Source: Gnetum montanum
Lineage: Eukaryota > Streptophyta > Gnetopsida > Gnetales > Gnetaceae
Assembly (NCBI GenBank): GCA_015680685.1
Contig: MNCI01003306.1
Coordinates: 333,738 to 360,451 of the forward strand
Reading direction: 5' to 3'
DNA: 26,714 nucleotides
Positions 9,517 through 17,246 of this stretch are shown one piece after another; the first letter of the stretch is position 1, and each line of letters starts with the position of its first letter. A model generated the notes under the pieces. It was given only the letters and a program-made list of their open reading frames with translations. It was not told where the DNA came from and made no database searches. The position numbers and the translations under genes were made by a program.

Positions 9517-10326
9517 ATGTGGGCTGTTAACTCTCAACTTACTATTGGTTCTAACAACCACATGAAGAAAAGAGCTTTCTTTAGAACTAATAGTCCAACC
9601 AATCCCTTGCAATCACAAGCGGCTGATTCCTTAGATGCCTCAGTATCAATCAAAACTTTGGAGCCCCCTTCAACCCAATCACCACACTCAACGCATACGG
9701 TCATGCTAACACATGTTGTCACCAATTACATCAAAGCTGACCACCTTTCCAAGAAATTCTCTGATCCTGGGAGTCCTCTAATATACTTACAAATCACTAG
9801 AAATGTGCTGTGCAAGGCTTTTTTGGATTCAGGTTCCGATGTCAACTTGATTTCTCAAGAAATGTACAAGGCCTGGAACTTGCCTCCATTGAGAAAGAGC
9901 AACATTCATCTAGAGTTGGTCGACCAGTCCATCACTGTCCCATTGAAACTGGTGGAAGATATTGTTACCCAATCATCGCACTCAACGCATACGGTCATGC
10001 TAACACATGCTGTCACCGATTGCATCAAACCTGACCACCTTTCCAAGAAATTCTCTGATCCTGGGAGTCCTCTAATATACTTACAAATCACTAGAAATGT
10101 GTCGTGCAAGGCTTTTTTGGAAACAGGTTCCGATGTCAACTTGATTTCTCAAGAAATGTACAAGGCCTGGAACTTGCCTCCATTGAGAAAGAGCAACATC
10201 CATCTAGAGTTGGCCAACCAGTCCATCACTTTCCCATTGAAACTAGTGGAAGATATTGTTACCACTATTTGTGGGTGGTCGTACCCAGCTGACTTCCTAG
10301 TGATTCAAGTAAACAACGGTAAGTGA
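9517..10326 (+). pseudogene. Aspartic protease region with tandem-duplicated domain
   Basis: At 269 codons this is the longest unbroken frame in the window. The retroviral-type aspartic protease cleaves the polyprotein; it works as a dimer with one catalytic Asp per chain. Here the domain is present twice in frame. Units 9673-9966 and 9967-10260 are 294 bp (98 codons) each and about 95% identical. Unit 1 has FLDSGSDVNLI (catalytic Asp at 9826-9828). Unit 2 has FLETGSDVNLI, where the Asp is Glu (10120-10122), which should inactivate it. Both contain YKAWNLPPLRKSNIHLEL. After unit 2 come GWSYPADFLVI and a TGA at 10324. Copy 1 gives no sign of the duplication, but it is deleted just there. Confidence 0.9.
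9673..10260 (+). repeat. 294-bp in-frame tandem duplication inside protease
   Basis: Two head-to-tail units, each starting ACCCAATCA and ending GATATTGTT. I count about 15 differences over 294 positions. The junction (9966/9967) keeps the reading frame. Confidence 0.93.
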
Positions 10327-10613
10327 GACTTCCCAATCATCGACGCACGCCTAGGAATCCACAATCTTTCCCTAGAAATATCAAAGGAAAATACATTTGG
10401 AAAGATCAAGAAGAAGAAAGTTTTGTGCATTGCATACAATGACACAGGGTGTATTGCGTGTAGAGGTCATGGTTTGTGCAAAGTTTAGCATTGCCTGCAT
10501 GCAATCAGTGTGCACAAGTGATTAACATACAAAGATGTCTGTATGCAACAGCCACACGACAAGAACACACCTAATGGCTAACAGCTGATCAAGAAAGCAG
10601 TTCACTCATATGC
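10327..10613 (+). other. Decayed protease-RT linker
   Basis: The frame continues past the TGA as DFPIIDARLGIHNLSLEI, which resembles the stretch that follows protease in this group, and then breaks up with several stops and frame changes before 10614. No separate gene. Confidence 0.6.
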
Positions 10614-11818
10614 ATGGGACCAACTAAGGGTTTGACTTGTGCTTACATCGATAGCATAGATGCATTAGAGCAAGTCCACCACCAACTTCCAAGTCTTAAC
10701 CTTGAAAATATCAACTGGAAGAAGTTGGAAATTCCTGAGAAATTTAAGCAAGAGCCCCTCGAGCTGAAACCATTACCCACTAGTATGGAATACACATTCC
10801 TTAAAAACAGAAAATCGGTAATTATCAATGCTAAGCTTGCTCCTCAACAGAAAGAAGAACTACTAAAAGTAATAAATAAATGGTCAGAAGCCTTCGCTTG
10901 GTCATATCCCAAATTAACTGGAATAGATCCTAGGATATGCCAACATAGAATTTACACTAAACCCTCTATGAAGCCTCAAAGACAACTGAAGAGGCATTGA
11001 ACCCTAAGTTGAAGCAAGTAGTTAAGGAAGAAATCAAACAGCTTCTTAAGGCTGGGTTCATATACCCCATTGCTGATAGCAAATGGGTTAGCCCCTTAGT
11101 TATTGTGCCTAAAAAGGGAGGAAAATGGAGGATGTGCATAGATTTCAAGCTACTAAAAATGACAACATTCAAAGATCACTTTCCATTGCCATTTGTCAAC
11201 CAAGTCTTAGACACCATCGCAAGGCATCGCTATTACAGTTTTCTAGATTGAAATAGCATATATAACCAAATACAAATGGCCCCAGAAGACCAAGCCAAGA
11301 CTACGTTCACCAGTCCTTGGGGAACGTTCACATACAAACAAATGTCGTTTGGCTTGTGCAATGCCCCTGCAACATTTCAACAACTAGTTCTAAGCATATT
11401 CCAATAGCAATTAGGGAATGGCATGGAGGTCTTTATGGACAACTTCTCCACTTATGAAGCAAACTTTGATCAAGCCTTGGATAGATTGGAGAAAGTGTTA
11501 AAAAGATGTGTAGAAACAAATTTGAGGCTCAACTAATAGAAAATCCATTTGATGGTTCAAGAAGGTGTAGTACTAGGACACAAAATCTCACATATAGGGA
11601 TAGAGGTAAACCCCAAGAAAATCAAAATTATCCAAGGAATTATCCATCAACTAGAAACTGTCAAAGATATTCAGTCATTCCTTGGACATATTAGCTACTA
11701 TAGGAGATTTATTGAGAACTTTTCAAAGGTTGCCAAGCCATTAGTGGAATTAACGAAAAAGGATGTACCTTTCAAGTGGACCAAGGAATGCAAATTAGCT
11801 TTCCAAACTCTGAAATAG
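10614..11818 (+). pseudogene. Reverse transcriptase of copy 2
   Basis: RT copies the element RNA into DNA. 10614-11000 holds the N-terminal part (LPTSMEYTFL, LLKVINKWSEAFAWS). After a frameshift near 10995, one frame runs through RT, RNase H and integrase. RT motifs in order: VKEEIKQLLKAGFIYPI, WVSPLVIVPKKGGKWRMCID (first catalytic Asp, near 11140), FTYKQMSFGLCNAPATFQ, then EVFMDNFS, where the family has two Asp. The second Asp codon is AAC (11441-11443), so the enzyme would be dead. The connection region has VLGHKISHIGIEVNPKKI and FLGHISYYRRFI. In-frame stops include TGA at 11249, TAG near 11404, TAA-TAG near 11533 and TAG at 11816. Confidence 0.93.
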
Positions 11819-12240
11819 AAGCTAATAGAAACACCCATTCTACAAGCTCTTGATTGGTCCAAACCATTCCATATCATGATTGACACATCCAACTATGCTT
11901 TAGGAGCCGTACTTACACAGTTAGATGACCAGAAGCATCCTTATTACATTCATTGTGCAAGTAGAAGTATCGCTGGTGCACAACTTAACTACACTACCAC
12001 AGAGAAAGAATTAATGGTTGTAGTGTTTACACCAGAAAAGGTTAGACACTATGTATAGGGATATAAAGTATATATACATACAGATCATAGTGCAATCTGG
12101 TTCCTCATGAATAAGCCAATGGTAAGCCCTCATATTATATGATGGCTTGTAATCTTACAAGAGTTTCATTTAACGATGATTGATCATAAGAGCACCAAGA
12201 ATGTAGTTACTGATCATTTATCTCGGTTGCGATGGGACAA
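11819..12240 (+). pseudogene. RNase H of copy 2
   Basis: RNase H degrades the RNA strand after reverse transcription. It is in the same frame as RT. Motifs are FHIMIDTSNYALGAVL (first catalytic Asp), NYTTTEKELMVVVF (Glu), VYIHTDHSAIWFLM (Asp) and NVVTDHLSRL at the end. The acidic residues all appear kept, unlike those of RT and integrase. TAG at 12056 and a TGA near 12140 break the frame. Only one RNase H is seen, and there is no room for the second RNase H found in Tat/Ogre elements. This favours an Athila-like placement. Confidence 0.88.
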
Positions 12241-13547
12241 CAAAGAGGATGAATATCCAATTTTTTATCATTTCCCTAATGAATTCCTCTTTGCTGGTGT
12301 AGTGAATAATCAATCACCCATGGAGACAAACTAGTACAGTAGCATTCTTACCTATCTCCTTACCCAACAAACACCACAAGAGTTAAACCTTAAGAAGAAA
12401 CAACAGTTTCTTCACTGAACCAAGTACTTTATGGAGATCAATGGGCAACTTTACAAAGTGTGTCCTGATGGCTTGGTTTGATGGTGTGTTCCTAATATAG
12501 ATTAACTACGAGTTCTCCAAGATGCTCATGAGGGTTCTTATGGGGGTCATTATGCTAGGAGACGAACGACCATCAAGATCGTGCTTGCAAGATATTATTG
12601 GCCTACATTATTTCGGGATGTCCATCTTTTTGTCCAATCTTGTGAGTTCTATCATCGTGATGGGGAAATGACTACTAGAATGGAGGATCCACAACAATGG
12701 ATTCAACTATTAGAACCCTTCGACATTTGGGGAATTGATTTTATGGGGCCGATTACACCAATGTCCAATGAAAAAGCTTATATTATTGTTGCTGTTGATT
12801 ACCTAACAAAATGGGTCGAAGCAGCTACTATTAAAGATTATATATCATCTACAGCTACACGATTTGTTCAACAACAAATCATAAATAGGTTTGGTGTGCC
12901 ACGTGCACTTGTTTCAAACAATGGTACACACTTCACAGGTGCAACTTTTCAGAAATTAATGCAACACTTAGGGGTTGAGCATAAATTGACTACACCATAC
13001 CATCCCCAAGAGAACTGTCAAGAAGAAGTCACCAACAGGGAGATTATGAAGATATTGACAAGAACCATTAGCAAGTTTAGGCAAGACTAGAGCACTAAAC
13101 TAAACGATGCTCTTTGGGCATACCTCTCCACATGAAAACTCCCTACAGGCTACTCTCCCTATGAGTTAGTGTATGGTAAATTACCAATGCTTCCCATTCA
13201 AACTGAGCTCNNNNNNNNNNNNNNNNNNNNNNNNNNNNNNNNNNNNNNNNNNNNNNNNNNNGAATTGCACAAGGCCTCCAATAAACAACGTCATGACCTA
13301 AGGATTAGAAAAGTTAAATATCAACTGGGAGATAAGATTCTCTACTAGAATCCCACACGTGCCACAACGTACTAAATTTCAAATACTATGGGAAGGACCT
13401 TATATTATTTATGCAACTTTTCCTTCAAGGGCCATGACAATATATAAACCTGAGAGCCCAGAAAAGAAACTGTTGGTCAACGTACAACAAACCAAACCTT
13501 TCCATGAGCTTAGGATAGCCAGTACACATGCTACCTCTATTGATGGA
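12241..13547 (+). pseudogene. Integrase of copy 2
   Basis: Integrase inserts the DNA copy into the host chromosome. The HHCC zinc domain is near 12520-12660 (HEGSYGGHYARRRTTIK, then SCEFYHR, whose second Cys is Tyr). The core reads WGIDFMGPITP with its Asp at 12737-12739, ALVSNNGTHF where the second catalytic Asp is Asn (AAC, 12917-12919), and the Glu of QEEVTNRE at 13025-13027. The frame is open for 169 codons (12581-13090), ending in TAG where Trp is usual. After a frameshift comes a YSPYELVYGK-type stretch, the N gap, then VPQRTKFQILWEGPYIIY and KKLLVNVQQTKPF to about 13547. No chromodomain follows. Stops upstream (near 12332, 12416, 12479, 12500) separate it from RNase H. Confidence 0.92.
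13211..13261. other. Assembly gap (51 N)
   Basis: The run of N falls in the integrase C-terminal region. The matching interval in copy 1 (4402-4515) is about 114 bp, so the gap is probably longer than drawn. Confidence 0.95.
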
Positions 13548-15492
13548 TAACCTTGCTCACTATTTTGGATCTCCTCCTTGCAACTCGGTCGTGGGAGAGA
13601 TGGCCACCTATGCTTACCGTTCTAGGCCCTAAATTCTTTTTGAATTCTTGTTTTACACATTTTTCCAACTTTTCTTATTTTTGTTTTACACCATCATTCA
13701 TGTTTTTACTATTTCTTTGTTTGCTTGATTTACTTTTACTCGTCATCCAATAAGTGCTCATGATGGTGGACTACATTATATCATATTAACAGCTAATGTT
13801 TGATTTTTACCTTTGAATTATGATGCTAATATTAAGGTATGGTTCTTTTGGTAAAATAGGCAATGAGTCCATGCCGTCCACTCATCCATACAACTCTATG
13901 GTCTCCTTTGTCTTGGAACTGTATAGTCCCCTTTTTCTAAGTAAATTTATTAATGAATTGATGGCTGGGTACTTTTCAAACCAAGGAAAGACTCAAAGGA
14001 TGAAAATGGTGTGACTTCAAGGGGATTCGATGCATTTGTGCTGGCCATTCTCTTGGGTGCTTGGATGCTTATTTCTTGGGTTTTCCACCATTCTAACACT
14101 GTTCAAAAATCAGGAAGCCGAGTGAATAAAAATAAGTCTTTACATGGTGTGGTTCTCACACATAAACACAAAAAAAGAGAGTGAGAATTCAAAGCACACC
14201 CCTTAGACATAATAAAGAAATATGGGCTACAAGCACTGGTTATGGAACTGAAAAGACATGTTATCCATGCTTGAAGGTTCCCTCTAACTAAGGCCCTTTC
14301 TCGCTTCCTACTTCTCCATCTCGCTCTCTTTGGAATGGTGGTAACTCTTTGTGAAAGCGTTCTTGTTACTTTAGGTGGATGTATTAGTCAAGTGTATTGA
14401 TGCGAGGTTATTGGATGTGGTTTGTTTAAGTCTAGATTTGGGATGAGTTCTACTCAGTCATATTAACCATAAAATACACAAGGGGCTTTACACAACCTTG
14501 TTCTTGGGATTCCATTCCATTCTCTCCTCTCCATCTTTCTTTCCATTTTCCATCTCATTGCCGATTTTATCATTAGTCCATTTCTAGGTTGATGCATTGT
14601 TTTTCTTTGGTGAATTCTTGTTAGTAAGTCTTTAACTCTTGCTTCCAAATGACGTTCCTAGAGCCTACGGATTCTTTGGTTTGTGGGTTTGTCAGGGCAT
14701 AAAAGGGCATGAGCCTACTTTGGGGAGGACCCACTGGCATTCCTTTTTGGTATAATTGTTAGGTTCTTTCCCTTAAACATTTCCTGCAATCAAACATCTC
14801 TTATTTCATCCCCATCCATGACATCCATTTTATTGGCGTTGCCATTGTTATTTTTTCCCATCTTTCTTGTTCCTCATATTTTTCCATCTTATAGCTACTA
14901 GAGGTTCACTCTTAGTCGTGGGGGCCCTAGCACAAATTTTTTAATTTTTTCCATTTTACTAATTGCCTAACCCCTACACCTTGGGTAGTTGCCAGTGATA
15001 AATCTTCGAACTAGTTTCTACCATAACCACAACTCAGCCAATGCACTTCATATAAAGGCAAGATATCAAACTACATTATGGTTATCTATCCTCACTCATT
15101 TGTGACTGCGTTGTGTGTGCAAATGACGATCATACAAACAATGGATTGGGATTAGAGGAAGCACTTAGGATGGACTGGAACTAGAGCATTTACGAAAGGA
15201 GCAAGTCTAGTGGTGTGGCTATGGATAAACCACGGAAGGTGCAATCTTAGCATTGGTGACAACACGCTTCATTTTCTTTCTCTCTCTTTCTCTACAAGCT
15301 AAAGGCTTGGATGTCATTTATGTATGAGTGTTCACCACAATGGTCATAAAAACTAATGTTGTAATATGCTTATTGATCTATTCACTAGGCACGTTGAGTC
15401 TATCATCCCATTCCACTGTCAGTTTTCAATTAGTCAATAATCCCATACCTTCCTAATATTTTGTAAGGAACTCAAGGATGAGTTTTCATTTA
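13548..15492 (+). other. 3' non-coding region of copy 2, with deletion scar of the extra ORF
   Basis: Nearly 2 kb without a supported gene. The first part aligns with copy 1 at 4876-6045 and then 16498 onward. From about 15010 to 15130 it aligns with the sequence just before the extra ORF of copy 1 (ACCATAACCACAACTCAGCC). From about 15270 to 15480 it aligns with the sequence just after that ORF (20085-20285, for example AGTCAATAATCCCATACCTT). Only about 150 bp lie between, so the extra ORF has been lost here. Confidence 0.7.
14915..14924 (+). other. Internal polypurine-tract-like motif, copy 2
   Basis: GTCGTGGGGG matches the true polypurine tract at 15493-15504 and the motif at 16967-16978 in copy 1. 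It is preceded by AGCTACTAGAGGT, which is also present in copy 1. Confidence 0.55.
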
Positions 15493-15504
15493 GTCGTGGG
15501 GGTA
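15493..15504 (+). other. Polypurine tract of copy 2
   Basis: GTCGTGGGGGTA ends at the first base before the 3' LTR. This is the position where plus-strand synthesis is primed in LTR elements. Confidence 0.8.
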
Positions 15505-16497
15505 TGATGAGAGCAGTTACTCTAGCAGTTATTCTAATTATTAGAGCAGTTACTCTAGCGATTTATTCTAATTATTAGAGCAGTTACTCTAGCGATTTAT
15601 TCTAATTATTAGAGCAGTTGCTCTAGCAGTTTATTCTAATTATTAGAGAAGTTATTCTAGTGGTTATTTTAGCAGTTATTCTAATTATTAGAGCGATTAC
15701 TCTAATTATTAGAGTAGTTTCTCCCAAGCCTATAAATACAGTGCCCAGGTGCACAATTGGGAAAAATTCTTTTAGCAGTCAAGTAGTAAAACTCTTGTAG
15801 TCTATTTGAAAGTTAGAGTATTTTTCAAGTGCCTATAGTAGGAGGTCGATGGACAGATCTTTATTCGAGCATTGTGTACCTGAGTACACCTTGTGTACAG
15901 AAATAATGATGAGCTCTTTGTTTCATCCTTGTAGCACTTCAGATTTTTTTTCTTACACATTTCTTTTATTTTATTTTCTTATGCATTTATTTTATTTTAT
16001 TTTATTTTGTGCACTTTACATTTCTATTATTAGCGTAGCAATTCATTTTTATCAATCAAGAAAATCATTGAAATACACTCAATACGATCACTTTGAGCAT
16101 GCATGTAACACTTGGTCACCCAGTAATGATTAGCGTTTGGTAATCCCAGTAGTGTTGCACTAGTGCAGGATGTGTATGGCAAGTGAGAACGAATATTGGT
16201 GCTAGGATTAGTTAAAGCCTAGTTAATCAGTAGTTAAGTTAAATTAGTCACTTAGTTATCTCTCTCTTTCCCTATTAGCAAAGGACATAAAAACATAAAA
16301 GATATAAAAATCATATGCCTCAAGCTTACTTAACCATACAATCGTGACATACAAGTAAATTTGGAAAGACAATGATCAATCAACCTGTCCTTGTTCCACA
16401 AGGACACATAAGCACTTAATCCTTGGAATTTGACAGGATCGTGCGTGAAACGCTCGTATTCATATGGTTGAGCATAGGGGTACCTCGCTGCTCATCA
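15505..16497 (+). repeat. 3' LTR of copy 2
   Basis: It has the same structure as the 5' LTR: U3 array 15514-15720, TATA box 15731-15738, end CTCATCA at 16491-16497. The polyadenylation motif has become AATAATGATG. Differences from the 5' LTR are mostly single-base changes plus a few small indels, such as a shorter tract near 15845. Confidence 0.93.
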
Positions 16498-16502
16498 TAT
16501 GG
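16498..16502. repeat. 5-bp target-site duplication, right (TATGG)
   Basis: It repeats 6041-6045. The sequence following it (AAAGCACCCACTT) continues the copy 1 3' non-coding region that was interrupted at 6045. Confidence 0.9.
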
Positions 16503-16966
16503 AAAGCACCCACTTACATACCCCTTGGTTCAGCTAGTTAAGTTTCTCATCCTTTAGGCAGGTTTGCATTCCATGTCAATTATGTCCAGTTGTGCACTCC
16601 TTCATGGCATTTCTCCATCATTCTCCTAATTAAATATCTTTTTTTTTGTGAAATATCTAACTCTCTTCATGCATTTCATCATGTTCTAGACTTCTTGGGC
16701 TTCCTTTGCACTCCAATTTCATGTAAAAACTCTTTTTTTTTTCTCATTTCTAATGATGAAAAATTTTGTTAGTCAACTATGTCGATGAGAGGCAAAAATC
16801 CAATAAATACATTGAATACTTAGTAGACTTTTGTCATTTTCTCTCAAATAGGAAAGGAGTTTTTGCAATTTTCAAAGCCTAGAATCTTCCAAAGCCCATA
16901 ACTTTCAAACTGCTTAACTAATTAACCTCATTTTTCATTCCTGCAGCTACCAAAGGTGAGCTCTAC

Positions 16967-16978
16967 GTCGTGGGGGTA
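16967..16978 (+). other. Internal polypurine-tract-like motif, copy 1
   Basis: GTCGTGGGGGTA is identical over 12 bases to the polypurine tract next to the 3' LTR of copy 2. It lies 268 bp before the start of the extra ORF, far from any LTR. Confidence 0.6.
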
Positions 16979-17246
16979 TCAAACCTTAGGATTTTGATGA
17001 AAAAATTTTCAAATTTTTTCTAACTTCCACAAGGTTTAACTAATAAAATAATATTAAAATAACTAATTTAAGAGAGTTAAACCTTTCCAACGAACTCTAG
17101 TAGACATTAAAATGAAATAATATTAAAATAATCAAACCTACCATGATCACAACTTAGCCAAGTGTAACTAATTCAAAGAGATAAGATACTCAAGTGTTAT
17201 AAAGTTACACACCAAATGCTAATCCTTAATCATGTTGTAATTACAA

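Larger units (their letters stand above)
6046..16497 (+). mobile_element. Copy 2: complete Ty3/gypsy retrotransposon (Athila-like), 10.45 kb, inactive
   Basis: Two LTRs of 991 and 993 bp (6046-7036 and 15505-16497) start TGATGAGAG and end CTCATCA. Inside are a tRNA-Asp-type primer-binding site (7038-7055), gag, protease, RT, RNase H and integrase in the Ty3/gypsy order, a long non-coding 3' part, and a polypurine tract against the 3' LTR. The bordering TATGG duplication shows an intact insertion. The insertion split copy 1. The LTRs differ at very roughly one position in ten by eye, so it is not recent. Stops, frameshifts and lost catalytic residues make it non-autonomous. An N run interrupts the integrase end. 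Athila-like is inferred from the PBS, the gag motifs and the absence of a chromodomain. Confidence 0.93.

Noticed and set aside
12241-12520. Second RNase H as in Tat/Ogre elements
   Set aside because: The interval between RNase H and the integrase zinc domain is only about 280 bp and shows no RNase H motif.
14463-15135. Short ORFs in the copy 2 3' region
   Set aside because: Equivalent frames are closed in copy 1, so there is no sign of coding constraint.
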